Below are positions 1-12,225 of a stretch of 64,000 bases of DNA, in pieces. This DNA is from Arachis hypogaea (Eukaryota > Streptophyta > Magnoliopsida > Fabales > Fabaceae): positions 108,851,363-108,915,362 of the forward strand of contig NC_092046.1 in NCBI RefSeq assembly GCF_003086295.3, in the 5' to 3' direction. A model generated the notes under the pieces. That model saw only the letters and a list, made by a program, of their open reading frames with translations. It was not told the DNA's origin and did not search any database. Every line of letters begins with the position of its first letter. Position 1 is the first letter of the stretch. The position numbers and the translations under genes were made by a program.

Positions 1-1229
1 ATGAGAAAGCTAAGGGATATGAATTTTACCCACTTGAATGTTGTGAAGGATGATGGTGACTTAGGCGGAGAGGTCTCCAATAACTTTGGCAGGGTGATTT
101 CAAGCTCCACTCCCTTGTGCTCTTTGACAACTTTCACCTCTTTGTAAGCTTCTTCAATTTCAACCTCTTTCTCTTGGTAGCTTTCTTCCAATTCAATCTC
201 CTCTTCATTGCTTTCCAAGGGCATGGGAGGTTGTGCTTCTTCTTCTTTAATCTCCATCTCTTGATCAACCTCTTCAAAGTCTTTAGCCATGATATGCCTT
301 GGAGGTTGTACACCCTCTTTGGCATCAAATTCAAATGTCTTGGACGGAGGTTCTATAACTGGACTTTCCCATGGAGGTTCTGCATCTCCCAAGTCTTCAA
401 CCTCTTCTTCTTCTTCAATAATTACTGCTTTGTCCAGTTATTTTAGTATAAAATCATACTCATCCTTGATGATTTTCTTTTCATGACAGCTCCTTTCAAC
501 TATTCCTTCATCTTCAAGTACAAAATCCATCTCCTCCTTGTTGTCTTCCTTCACTAATTCTTCAACCACTCCTTCGACTTCAAGGGTCTCTACTACCTTC
601 ACCTTTAGGGCCTCCTCTAGCTTCTTATGAAGTATGAATTCGCGAAGATGACCCCTACTCTCTTGTTCCATATCAGTAGCATAACTGGGATCATCTTGCT
701 CTTGGATCGATGGATGTGGGTGCTCATCCATGGAGGATGGTGATGGGATGGGAAGATTATTATGTGGTTAAAAAGGAAGCGCACTGAAGCTTGAGGGTTG
801 AATATTGGAGGTAGAGGGTTGGTCCATGCGGGATATAAGATTTTGGAGTGTAGAGGTAAGACCAATGATATTAGAGATGAGTATGTTGTTATCCAATGGA
901 GATGGTGAATATTGAGGTGGTGGTTCTGGGTGTGGTTCATATAGTGGTTGGTGTGGTTGATGTGGGTTAGGATCACGTGGGGGTGTTTGGTGGTAAGGTG
1001 CTTGTGAGTGTGGTGGTCTAGAGTTGTGTTGAGGAGATGGTTCATAAGCATATGGTGGGACTTGTTGGTTATTGTGCATTGGAGGGGGTTGTTGCCAAGA
1101 GGGTTGATCAAATCCTTGTGACTCCTTCCATCTTTGATTTTTCTAACCTTGATGCCTATTTTCATTATAGTTTCCATTCCTTACAACAACATTGGAACCA
1201 AACTGGAAACCAGAGGGGTGAGAATTCAT
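1..1229 (-). pseudogene. gag-like ORF of non-autonomous Athila-like element, partial and broken
   Basis: The reading frame starts at the ATG at 1227-1229, about 650 nt downstream of the primer-binding site. It encodes a Gln/Asn/Arg-rich N-terminus, a very Pro/His/Gln/Tyr-rich segment (about 770-1080) and then a strongly acidic Glu/Val/Lys-rich segment (about 440-730). The frame is closed by in-frame stops near 1144, 767 and 438 and shifts frame toward the left edge. The same domain order is seen in the second copy at 59427-61253. No CCHC knuckle, protease, RT or integrase motif is visible. I do not recognise a named family; the gag assignment rests on position directly after PBS and leader. 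Confidence 0.6.
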
Positions 1230-1876
1230 AGTAGCCAATAAAAATTAAAAACAAAAACAAATAAACAAGCAAAGGAAAATAAAATAAAATAAGAGAAAAG
1301 GTTTGAAAAAGATTTGATTTTTAAGATTAGAAAAGATAAGATAAGTTAAGTAAGAGAAGTTAAGTTTTTAAATTAAAAGGTTTTGAAATTTAAATTTTTG
1401 AATTTGAAAATTAAAATTTGAATTTTAAATTTTGAAATTTGAATTTTTAAAGTTTGAAATTTGAAATTTGAATTTTAAATTTTGAAAATTGAATTTTTAA
1501 ATTTGAATTTTGAAATTTGAAATTTGAATTTTAAATTTTAAAATTTGAATTTTTGAAAAAGTTAATAATATAAGATAAAGATTTGAAAAAGATTTAAATT
1601 TTGAAAAGGTTTGATTTTTTAAAATTTTAAATTTTGAATTTTGAATTTTGAATTTTGGAATTTAAATATTGAAATTTGAAATTTGATTTTTAAAATAAGA
1701 TAAGATAAGATTTTGAAAAAGATATGATTTTTGAAAAAGATTTGAATTTTGAAATTTAAAACTAAGATAAGATAAGATAAAAAATTTTAAAATAAAAATC
1801 TGAATTTTTTTTTCGAAAAAATTAATTTAAAAGTAAATATTTACAATAACCAATAATAAGGCACACGTTTGTAATT
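1230..1876 (-). repeat. AT-rich low-complexity 5' leader
   Basis: Between the PBS and the gag-like start is about 650 nt built almost only from reiterated short words such as gaattttgaaatttg and gaaaaagattt. No ORF is supported. The leader of the FIDEL-like element (52490-53240) has the same character, but the sister element at 61262-61348 has almost none of it. Confidence 0.7.
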
Positions 1877-1893
1877 CCCCGGCAACGGCGCCA
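1877..1893 (-). other. primer-binding site (tRNA-Asp type)
   Basis: On the minus strand the 17 nt read TGGCGCCGTTGCCGGGG, starting 3 nt inside the LTR boundary. This is the PBS typical of Athila-lineage plant retroelements, complementary to the 3' end of tRNA-Asp (family knowledge). Confidence 0.9.
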
Positions 1894-1896
1894 TTT

Positions 1897-3350
1897 TGAA
1901 GAGCGTAACTCTCGCGCGATCTAGAATTTTCACAATTAAATTTCCGTTGTAATTATAGCTTCTAGACCGACAAGAATTCATTTCTTACAAAAGTTTTGGT
2001 TGTCACAAGTAACAAACCCCTAAATAAATTGATAACCGAAGTATTTAAACATCGGGTCGTCTCTCAAGGAATTGCAAGGAGGTGTTCTTATTATTGGTTA
2101 TGAGTCTTGTAAATTGGGGGTTTTGGAGTTTGGGCAATGGGCACAGATATAATTATAAATTAAAGCAATAAAAATAAATAAGAGATTTTATGTAATTAAA
2201 TTAAAAGCCTTGACCCGGAGAAGATTAATCGGTAGTTCTATCCTTGTTGGATTTCTCAAGATTAACAGTAATAGGTTGTTGTTTCTACCTGGTTATCCTT
2301 TATTAAATAAAGGAAAATTAAGTTGGGAGCCAACTTCTGTTCACAAATCCTAATCCTCTCCCTTGGGAAGAATTAGCGTAGTGACTAGAGTGCTAGCCAA
2401 CAACTTTCAATTACCAATTAATTCTTGAGTATTCCAACTCAATGATCTCCAAATAATAATCAACTCCAAAATCAAGTTGGGAGTCTACTCAGTTAATATG
2501 AATGCCATTTTCATAAATCATAAAAGAAGTAAAAAGAAAACATGGTAATTAAAATTCAATTGGAAATAATTAAACAAACAATAGATTTAAATGGAAAAAT
2601 ATTATGGAATAAATGCAGAATATAAGAATCTTAAATTAAAAGAACATTGAACCTGAAAATTGAGAAGAAGAAATCCTAATCCTAAAACCTAAGAGAGAGG
2701 AGAGAACCTCTCTCTCTAAAACTATATCTAATCCTAAAATTATGTATATGTATGTTGTTATTCATGAATGGATGCATTCTCCTACTTTATAGCCTCTAAT
2801 CTGTGTTTTCTGAGTCGAGAATTGGGTTAGAAACAGTCCAGAATTCGCTGGTTGCGAATTCAAACACGCTGATTTTCATCATTACGACGCGTCCGCGTGG
2901 AGCACGCGTTCGTGTTGCTTAGCTGTACGGCCGCAAATTATATATCAAATCGAAGCCTCGGACATTAGCTTTCCAACGTAACTGGAACTGCATCATTTGG
3001 ACCTCTGTAGCTCAAGTTATGATCGATTTAGTGCGAGAGGGTCAGGCTGACAGCTTTGCAGTTCCTTCAATTTCTTGTATTCCTTCCACTTTTGCATGCA
3101 TCCTTTCCATCGTCTGAGTCATTCCTGCCCTGTAATCTCTGAAACCACTTAACGCACATATCAAGGCATCGAATGGTAATAAGAGAAGATTAATATTAGC
3201 AAATATAAGGCCAAAGAAACATGTTTTCAATCATAGCACAAAATCAGGAAGGAAAACGTAAAACATGCGTTTTGTATGAACAAGTGTATGAAAGATTGAT
3301 AAAATCCACTCAATTGAGCACAAGATAAACCATAAAATAGTGGTTTATCA
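1897..3350 (-). repeat. LTR of Athila-like non-autonomous element (1,454 bp)
   Basis: Plus-strand ends are TGAAGAGCG and GGTTTATCA, so it has TG...CA termini in either orientation. It aligns throughout with the LTRs at 43879-56389 (split) and 61369-62915, including the ggttgtcacaagtaacaaa block, a CT-rich stretch near 2700 and a CpG-rich ACGCGT block near 2885-2915. Confidence 0.88.
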
Positions 3351-3943
3351 ACCACGTAATATTCGCGTGTCCATCTCGTTCAAGAAACGCGTCATGTTTG
3401 GGTGACCTTTGGTAACTCATCTCAGGTATGGATTCGGTACGAATCGAGGCCCGTTATAAGCAGGCCATGTAGTAGGATTTTTCAGTGGCCTAAACTTAGC
3501 TCGGTAAACCCGTCGAACTTAGTCCATCTTATAAACATCATGAACATACACTTGCCAATCTAGTCGTTGATTTGCACAACATGCAAACAGATGTCAACAA
3601 GGAATTTGGTCCACCTGGAACTCACTACAGTCACATCGTTGTCGACGAAGGTCGACGGCATACTCCATTCCACTTGGCATCTTACGCACTTCAAAGACCT
3701 CATTCTTCTCGTCGAAGCAATTAACCTGGATGTTTCCTGATGCAAGTTGATTTACATGCAATTTTGAGGTCACAAGCTCAAAAAAAACATGGCCAGCATT
3801 AATCCGAACCTCTGCCTCGACTCTTTTTTAGGTGAACAACTCATTAACCCTGTAGAATGTTGCTTTGAACAAGTGCAGTGATAGGGAGATTGCCTGCACC
3901 CTTTAAGACTGAGTTAATGCATTCCACTAGGTTCGTGGTCATG
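3351..3943 (-). pseudogene. MULE transposase, C-terminal segment (SWIM zinc finger)
   Basis: Minus-strand translation resumes with the residues after the GYRWG of the 5329-6408 segment (GHMTTNLVECINSVLKG) and ends near FLNEMDTR. It contains a SWIM-type zinc finger, CxCx(n)CxH, as [14 protein letters not shown] followed by a histidine and CC, then the conserved block VYVHDVYKMD and WPAYNGPRF. Several stops interrupt it, for example directly after IPC and after YKMD. The protein belongs to MuDR/MURA-type transposases, which cut and paste Mutator-like DNA transposons. The end of the gene is replaced by the LTR at 1897-3350. The homology call is from recognised motifs, not a search. Confidence 0.85.
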
Positions 3944-3948
3944 TGACC

Positions 3949-5323
3949 TGATGCGTGAGCATCTTTCATATCTTTTCCTAGTGAAATTGTATTTGAATTA
4001 TTAAGTTTAATCAAGATTTAATTACCTTTAGCCACTATGAATGATACTTTGAGTTGTTTGTAATTTTTGTTTATTTCAGGTAGCATTCGGGTGGATTTGA
4101 CAGAGTTTTGTAGCAGAAAAGGAAGAAAGCGAATGATGCTGTCAACCCCGACCTCCTTGTACTCAAATAGAAATAACTTGAGCTATAGAGGTCCAATTGA
4201 TGCGGGTTCAGTGGCATTGAAAAGCTAACTTTCAGAGCTTTCCAACGATATATAATAGTCTACACTTTCTTTGAATGACACACGGCCATGGTAGCACCTG
4301 GATGAAGGAATGCACATAATCAAGTGGCCAGATGCACATCAAACTCGAGTTACTTGCTACCTCAACAACGCCTAACTTCAATTTCATGAAGTTAGGTGCC
4401 AAAACCAACCAATTAACAAGGGGAGAAGTGGTCTCGCGTCCTATTGTGATGGCAATGTAGATCTTTTATATTATTTAATTTTGATTAAAACTTTATTTTA
4501 ATTACAAATATGAAAAGATATTATTTAGTTTTAGAAAATATAATTTACATAAATTAGGATTAGATATAAAAAGGAAAATAATCAGCCCTTCGGGCTCCTC
4601 CTCTCTTCTACCTCATTCCCCACTTTACAATTTTACAGAATCCTAGTTTTCTCTCTGAACCATGAGCAACTAAACCTTCATGGTTAAGGTTAGGAGCTCT
4701 GTTTATTTTATGGATTAATACTATTACTGTTTTATTTTAATTCATGGATTGATTTCAAATTCAAGAATTGTTTTCGTTCTTTATCTTATGAATTTGGGTG
4801 GAACGGAAGTATGACCCTTGTTCTATTTGAGTTCTTGTAAAACTTGGAAAAGCTCTTTGCTTGAACAACAGCTTGAAAACAATTTCTTCTAAATTTCTAA
4901 TTATCTGGACTTAACAAGATACGTGACATATAATCCTCTTATGTTTGGGTAATTAGAAATTCTGTGGCATATAAACTAAAATTGAACTTAACCCTCTAAT
5001 TGGAATTAAGTGACGAAGGAATTGGCGGTTGATGAATGTTAGAGGAGACTAAAAAGGTCTAAGGAATTAGGGTTTAGTCACATATAATTTGTCATGAATT
5101 AAATCCTGTATGATTAAAATAGTTGGTAAGAAAAGTTAATCCGAAAAATAAATATCTCTGAAACCTTAACTGTTTTCTCCATATATTTCACAACCCGTTT
5201 ACTGCTTACTTTCTAATCTTCTGAATTTATTGTTTGATGCAATTGAACTCTCAACACTCTTTTTTGTTTGTCTAACTAAGTAAATCACTTAACCATTGTT
5301 GCTTAGTCCATCAATCCTCGTGG
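3949..5323 (+). repeat. LTR-like insertion in the MULE gene (1,375 bp)
   Basis: The insertion splits the MULE codons for RWG-H. It is flanked by a perfect 5-bp duplication, tgacc, at 3944-3948 and 5324-5328. It begins TGATGCGTGAGC like the related piece at 41474 and shares long blocks with it (gatactttgagttgttt, agcagaaaaggaag, gttcttgtaaaactt, aaacccgttt). The right end is CCTCGTGG, not the expected CA, so it is either a solo LTR with a decayed or truncated 3' end or an unusual LTR. No ORF is supported. Confidence 0.7.
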
Positions 5324-5328
5324 TGACC

Positions 5329-6408
5329 CCATCGGTAACCACCATCGAATGCCAATGCATACTGTTCGCGGGAGATTTGGTTTAACCAGTTAGTGTAAGC
5401 CTCGTCCCGTTCTCTTAAACGCTAGTAACGCAATTCGTACTTGCGAACCGTCCTCGAATATCCTGCACAATAAGAAAAAACAAATAGAAAAAAACTAGAT
5501 CACTAAGACTGTTTGAAGGTAACTCTGTTAATAATGAACTTCGAATTACTCAATATTACCTATATTGACGACAAGTTTTTGCAGGTACAGTGCCTTGAAC
5601 TTTTTCAAAAAATTTGACTCTATATGCCTGATGCAAAACATGTGGAAAGCTCTAGGAGGCGACCAAGCTCCGTTACTGCGGGTCACAGGCACAGCTGCAT
5701 TGATGGATTCGTGTCGGTCAGAGATCAGTCACACACCATTCCGAGTCACTACATGTTGTCGCAGGTTACTAAGAAAAAAGTGCCACACATCAGAAATCTC
5801 CCCCTCCACAATAGCAAATGCATTTGGGACGATATTGTTGTTACCATCCTGTGAAACTACAACCAACAGACAATCCTTATACTTTCTGTACAAGTGAGTC
5901 CCATCCACCTGGACAACTGGTTTACAATGTCTAAATGCTCTAATACAGGGGGTAATAACTCTAGAAGACTCGATGCGATACCCGGATATCAATTACCAAG
6001 TCATCGCCTTAATATGCAGGCATAGTCTCAAAATGGACGACTGCTGATGGCTCTTTATGACACATAGCCTCAAATAATATGGACAAAGCTTCGTACGCTA
6101 CTTTTTAACCTCTAAATATTTTTTTCACTGACTTTTTCTTAGCCAACTATGCTTTCCGATAGCTGATGGTGTAATTGAATTTCGACTGCACTTCCACAAT
6201 AACTGATTTCACCTTTATCGAGGGGTCAGCCTCAACCAATGGCTTTATTGCTTCTGCAATTGTGTTCAAATCCAATTTCGAATGATCCTGAGAAATGGTT
6301 GCTCTGGTATAAGTGTGACTACCATTATACCTCCTTATAACCCAACAGTACTTTCTATTAATCATGCTAACCTTGATAAGCCAATCACAACCTGACCCAT
6401 ACTGCATA
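5329..6408 (-). pseudogene. MULE transposase, central DDE segment
   Basis: The segment runs from QYGSGCDWL (at 6408) through RYNGSHTYTR, the DNA-binding end of the MuDR domain, to the MULE transposase domain. That domain shows VDGTHLYRKYK (first catalytic Asp), SQDGNNNIVP, WHFFLSNL, SDRHESI (second Asp) and AFHMFCIRH. A likely intron follows LVVNIG, with GTAATATTGAG as donor and an acceptor ending TTGTGCAG near 5463. The next exon reads YSRTVRKYEL to DGGYRWG. In-frame stops and a frameshift between about 6000 and 6140 show it is dead. Its neighbours in the protein are at 20849-21939 (upstream) and 3351-3943 (downstream), separated by later insertions. Confidence 0.88.
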
Positions 6409-7947
6409 TATAACAACTCTAATTTTTGCACTAACGCAAATTTTTCTTAAAATAATATTTTAAAAGCGATTAGTTTTATTTTGACGAGTCAACTTCGAAC
6501 TCCAAAGTAAAATAAATGATAATATAATTTTATTATTATGTTATTTATTTATTTTAGTTACTCTAATTATAATGGAACTTAGTTAATCATATTAATATTA
6601 TTATCAAGTTTGACTTTTACCGATATAAATAATTATTGGTATTTTTTGATGAGCTTAGAGTTACTAAAGCTTCATCAAATATCTTTTAATTTCTAAATTA
6701 TTAATGTCATTTATATGAGTAACTCATACCTATTTAACCTTATATATATTATTATTATAAAATTGTTATCTTTATATTTACTATATGATCATTATTATAT
6801 TAATATTTATTTTTCTTTTCTTTTGGCCGAAAGCCATTACGGATCACATTTTATTTGCATTAATCATAATCATTCATATATATGAATAACCATATGTGTA
6901 TATATATGTGCATATATATGAACATGGCGTGAAGGCAATATACACATGCGTATATATATGAAAAACTAAGACACCTAATCCTTTTTATCACATTTAATCA
7001 TCATCATTCAGCTTCCTTTGGTTCCATTTCTTTCTTTCACTAACGGTGAGAGTGAGAGACCGAAGCTGCATGGAGAAAACCGTAATCCCACCGAACTTTT
7101 GACTTCAATTTTTTACGATTTCTAACTCTAATAAAAAATTTAATTCGATAAAAGTATTTGTATCCTTTTTTTTACATGTTGATATTATTTTTGTCCAGTA
7201 GAAGTTAACGGTGATGTAGCTCCTCTTCTTCTCGAGTTCAACCAATTATAGACGATTTTTGATGTTTTTCTCTTCAGTAGCTCGATTAAAAAGTTTTTTC
7301 AGAGTTTTCTTTGATTTTGAATTTGTACGGAGGTAGGGTTTCGTAACTTTATAATAATTAAATGTGGATTTGGTTGATTATTGTTTGAGTTTGAATGAGT
7401 TTATGTTGAATTATTGTTGTTGCTTGTGATTTGTTAGTTTGGCTATGAGGAACAGCTCAGTTATGATTGTTTTAATAGTTTTGGGACTATTGTGATATGG
7501 TATTTTGAGAAAATTGATGAGATTTGGTGGTTAAAAGATCAAATTAAAATATGAGAAAAATTGGTAACTGAAAGACTTGAAAACGGATTAAATTATAAAT
7601 AATATTTTAAAAGAAAAGGGCTAAGGATTTCGGTTTTAGTATAAGAGAAAAATTAGTATTTAAACTTTATTTTTAAAAGAAAATATTGTATTTGTGAATA
7701 AAAATCGAGGTACAATTTGTAATTATATAAGTTTTCAGGTACTTTTGGTAATAAGTAAAGTTCAGGAGTAAAAATATGTATTTTATAAAACTTTAGGGTT
7801 ATTTTTATAAATATGAAAATAAGTGAGGGTTCAAATATAATTTTATAAAATATTAAAGTTAAAAAAAGAATATTAAAAAGTTTGTGGTTTAAAAATTAAT
7901 TAATAAGAGTTTAAAAACTAAGGTTTTATAAACTAAATTTTAAGAAA

Positions 7948-7950
<3 letters not shown>

Positions 7951-7980
<30 letters not shown>
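7951..7980. repeat. (TA)n microsatellite
   Basis: An uninterrupted TA run of 30 bp inside the solo LTR. Confidence 0.95.
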
Positions 7981-7984
<4 letters not shown>

Positions 7985-8465
7985 TAAAATTTAAAATATT
8001 TTATTTATATTATTGTTATTATTATTTTATTAAGAATATTATTTAGTAAAGATATTATTAATATTATTATATGTTAGAGAAGAGCAAACAGAATGATCTT
8101 AAAAGTTTTAGAGAATGCAGACTTAATTAAAGTACTTTACAATTTTTTTCCATAAGATATTTAGGGAAAGGCGAAGGAAGAATGTGAAGTTGAGTTATGA
8201 TAAAGAATTAAAAGATTAAAGATAAGAATAGAGAAAGAAAAGAAGTAAGAAAATAAAAAAGAAAGATGAAAAAGAAAAGAATGTATTAACTAAAGGGATA
8301 TCTGCCACAGGAGAATAGAGAGCAAAGTCTAAAAGATTTTAATGAACGTCTGCCATAGTAGAGCAGATAGAAAAGAAGGTATTAATTAAAGGGATCTTTA
8401 CCGCAGTAGAGTAGAGAGCAAAGATTGAAAAGAAATTGAATACTGTTTGGGCCTTACTGCCAAGT

Positions 8466-8660
8466 GTCTAGTGGGGACGGCGATACATAATGTTCACTTG
8501 ATACTATAAGGAAGGCTCAGTGAGGACGGCGATACGTAACGCTCACTGGACACCGGAAGGAAGGTTCCCCCATGAGGACGGCAATGTGTAACGCTCATGG
8601 AGGGGACGTTGGCTGAGATAGGGACGGCGATACGAAATGTTTATCTCAGGACCAGTGTCA
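8466..8660 (+). repeat. Tandem repeat in LTR, GGACGGCGATACGTAACGCTCA type
   Basis: Four diverged copies of a block built on GGACGGCGATACGTAACG occur at about 8475, 8523, 8575 and 8622, each bracketed by a short pair such as TCAGTGAGG and CTCACTGG. The CpG sites vary most between copies. Confidence 0.75.
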
Positions 8661-8925
8661 GGAATCGGGCAACAAACCGACACATGAGCTCATGGCCTGT
8701 ATAGGACTAGACATGCATCATACTTGTTTGCGCATATCTCTATGCTGTGAAATTCTGTGAACGTGTCTGCGTGCTTTTTGGTTAATTGACTTCTGAGTGA
8801 ATTACTTGTCATGATTTGTTGAAGTTTTGTCTATGTTCTGTGGTGTATTCTGTTGACAAAGGATTAAAATAGAATGAACCTAATTATCCACCCCGACCCT
8901 AATAAGAACTCCCAAGTTCTTACCC

Positions 8926-11900
8926 TGTAACACCCTACCATACAGAGTCTTATGCTTAAGTCATAATTCAGAGATGGCAAGGTATTACGACCTCTAAAAC
9001 AAAAATTTAGTACGTATAGTATTATGAATGATTGATTATAACTAGGAGCCTTTGAAGAAAAAGGGGTAAACAAAAACCGTAACTCGAAAACGCAACACTC
9101 CGAATGATAACGTAACGAGCAAAGGATAAGCTAGCGCAAGATCATATATATAAAGAGTGTCAAAAACGGGAATATCAAGACTCAAAACCCGGTTGCGAAG
9201 ATAACCGGTCCGAGCATAGCAATATATACATATAATAAAATAAGGAAAACCCCAAGGAAAACCCAAAGGGACATAAATACCGAAAACCTAATCTCCAAAA
9301 TCCCCTCTAGAAGGAGTAATCACAGTTTGTATTATTTAATGGAGATAAAAGTATCTAAACAAAATATATATCCCAAAACAGAGTCCCGAGAACAAAGGAT
9401 CTTCGCTAATCCAGAAGTCTCCAGCATGCCTCAACGAGAAGCCTCGCGTCCTGCATCTGAAAACCACAAAATCCGCATGGGTGAGAACCAGAGGTCCCCA
9501 GTACGGTAACAGCTTCCACATATATAATACATAATAATAGAGGAAAGCCGAAGGCAATCCTAGAACTTCCTTCAGATAATATCAAAGCTTATAAACAAGC
9601 TAAACCGTAAGTGGCAACTGACTAAAGATTCTTCAGTCTAACTAATACTTCCCTTTCCAATTCCTTCAGACCTCCCAACCACCAGCAGGAGTATAATATA
9701 GCAAACACAGTTATATCAGACAAGAGATTTACAAATAGGAACAGATAAGGCATTTAGGCAATTAGCAAGTAATATGCAGTCAAATAGGCAATCTCAAACA
9801 ATTCATGTAGTATGCTTATGATGCATGCCTGTCCCTAGTGGCTGATGATATCATCTGTCGGTTATAGAGCCAACCCGACAAGTCCTGGTAGCTAGCCATT
9901 GGACTGTCCCTCTGTCGTGCATCCCCAACTCGAGTTATACTCATCATAAACTTGATCATAATCATGATCCATATCCATCACCCTCACTGGTGAATATTTA
10001 TCCATCACCATCACTGGTGAATATTTATGGGGGCGAGCTCATCCGGGCCTTTCACAGTGCCCGGCCACACTTACGACATAGGGTCAAAAGAGCTTCGAGT
10101 CTCAACCTGGAGCACATGGTGGCTAGCCATTGCTACTACCCAGGGAAACCCTCATCTCCAATGGTGGAAGTGCAAACCTTCACAATTCAATCAACATCAT
10201 ATATGCATTTATACTTGGCCATAAACATGGCTCCGCCGTAACACGGCAATAATCTAGCCATCCGGCTCACGGTTAAATCCATAACCAGCCAATTCATTAA
10301 CAATTACGGCCCTTCGGCCCATGGCACAACAAGCACTTCCACCGCCATTCTCCGCATCTCACATAATCATCTTTGATCCTCAATGATCATTCATTTTTCC
10401 CTTGCTTCACTCGCAAGTTACCACATTCACTAGCCCTTTTTCTCATGCTAGGCATATCATAATGATTTAAGACATAAGTGGTGAGATCGGAGGCTTAGAA
10501 GTATGAAATTTGGCTTTTAAAACTCAAAAATCAACTTTGGGATGAAAACAGGTCCACGCGTACGCGCACTCCACGCGCACGCGTGGATGGCGCTTTCTCG
10601 AAGAACGGCGCGTACGCACCAAGTGCGCCTATGCGCGAGGGGTCATTCTGCTAAAAATTTTCTAAGTTAAAAGCTGCAGAATTTATAGATTCAAACCCCA
10701 ATCTTCCGACGGACATAACTTCCTCATTTTAAATCGTTTTTCACTCGTTCTTCGAACGGCATGGACATCCCGGATCCAATTTCATTTCTAAACAGATTTG
10801 GCACAAATCAGAGATCCGTAGTCCAAGTTATGTCCCGTCAAAGTATGCCCAAAAACCATGTTTTCATACAAAACCACAAGGTGCCATTTTCAAAACAAGC
10901 CACTTTCAACTCTTTTCAAAATCAATCAAACATGCCAATTTTAATCCTTCTCTTTGAAATCATTCAAAATGTACCAAAATCAACAACAAGCCATCCTCAA
11001 CTCACACATTGACACTTTACCAAGGTTTCCAAAACCACATCCAACCATTTTAACACTTCTCAATCAAATGGCTAAAGGACAAACACAATATCATGTCATA
11101 CATCCTTCCTCATCCCAATTTCCAATAATACCATTTCCAATTAACCATCATTATACATAATCAACATCATACTCACCATCAACATGGTACCACCCATCAA
11201 TTCAACCTCAATCATCCATCAAGCATATATCACAACACGCATTTCTCATATTTCACACAATCAAGGCATCAATATTCATAATCACATATATGAACACATC
11301 ATATATTTCAACCATTCAACAACACCAACAATTCAATGCCTATCTTAGGGCCTCTAGCCTAAGTATTTCCTACCACATTACATATTAGATACGGGAAACT
11401 AAAACCATACCTTAGCCGATTCCCCAAGCTCAACCGGAGCACTTCCAAACCACTTGTCCACAAGCTCTCAAGGTATCAACACCTCCAAGAACAGATTTTA
11501 TCACACAAAACCCTCTTCCAAGCTTTCCAAAATCACCAATCAAGCTCCAATATTCACATATACACAACCTAAGCCACAATCATCATACCCATACACAACA
11601 TCTCAATACCCAAACATCATAGAACAACAAATTATACTAGGGTTGAGAATCTTACCACACCCAAGGTCCAAGGAGACAAGATTAACCTTCTCCTTCAAGA
11701 GAGTTGGGTCCTATAACATCAAAGAACCCAAAATCTCAACATTTTTGCTCATGAAACTCGAAATCAAGGGCTGGAATTTCGAACAGTAAAACGTGGCTTA
11801 CCTCAAGATTGATTGTATGGGTTTTGTAGAGCTCTCCGCGGTGAACGCGTGGCCGCAAACGGAGCGGCAATCGGAGCTCTAGATCAAAAGTTATGGTGGT

Positions 11901-12225
11901 TTGAAGATTAAGTGAGAGAAAGAACTTGAGAGAGTGTTCTTCCCTCCATAGCCTCCATTTTCAGCGTGTTTAGTGTGTTGTGAGGAGAGAGAGTGCTGAA
12001 AACTAGGGTTTTGGTTTAGTTATGTTGGGCCAAGGGCCCATTTTGGGTCCGGTTGGTCCGGTTTGGCCCGTTCGGTCCAATCTTGGTCTGATTTCTATAA
12101 AATTGGTACCGAAATTCTCGTCTCAATTTCCTCTATCACATTTAGCCATAAAAATAACATTTTTGGCTTTCTAGAATAAATTCTCATTTATGGGTTAATT
12201 AGCCATTAATTAACCGGGTCTTACA
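8926..12225 (-). repeat. 3' LTR of the Tekay-type element (3,300 bp)
   Basis: Plus-strand ends are TGTAACACCC and GGGTCTTACA. In element sense it starts TGTAAGACCCGG and ends GGGTGTTACA. It contains a short direct repeat with ccatcaccatcactggtgaatattta near 9975-10028 and a CpG-rich ACGCGT block at 10553-10642. Small ORFs inside it are not supported as genes. Confidence 0.95.

Larger units (their letters stand above)
1..3350 (-). mobile_element. Athila-like non-autonomous LTR retroelement, partial (runs off left edge)
   Basis: Only the 5' part, in minus-strand sense, is present: one LTR (1897-3350), a primer-binding site (1877-1893), an AT-rich leader and the start of a gag-like ORF. The whole segment is a diverged relative of the element at 43879-62915, which has the same order, similar ORF text and a similar LTR. 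The LTR begins (minus) with TGATAAACCAC and abuts the C-terminal codons of a MULE transposase, so the element inserted into the MULE. The second LTR, and with it the TSD, lies outside the window; accac at 3351-3355 would be one TSD copy. Confidence 0.85.

Noticed and set aside
3042..3230. Short ORF in the LTR, repeated at 56002 and 62528
   Set aside because: It is conserved only because the LTRs are copies; it has many changes and no domain.
5565..5897. Plus-strand ORFs of 110 and 76 codons
   Set aside because: They are the reverse strand of the MULE transposase segment, whose conserved motifs are on minus.
9327..11789. Small ORFs repeated at 17337-19799
   Set aside because: Identical pairs arise because both are LTR copies; no domain is recognisable.
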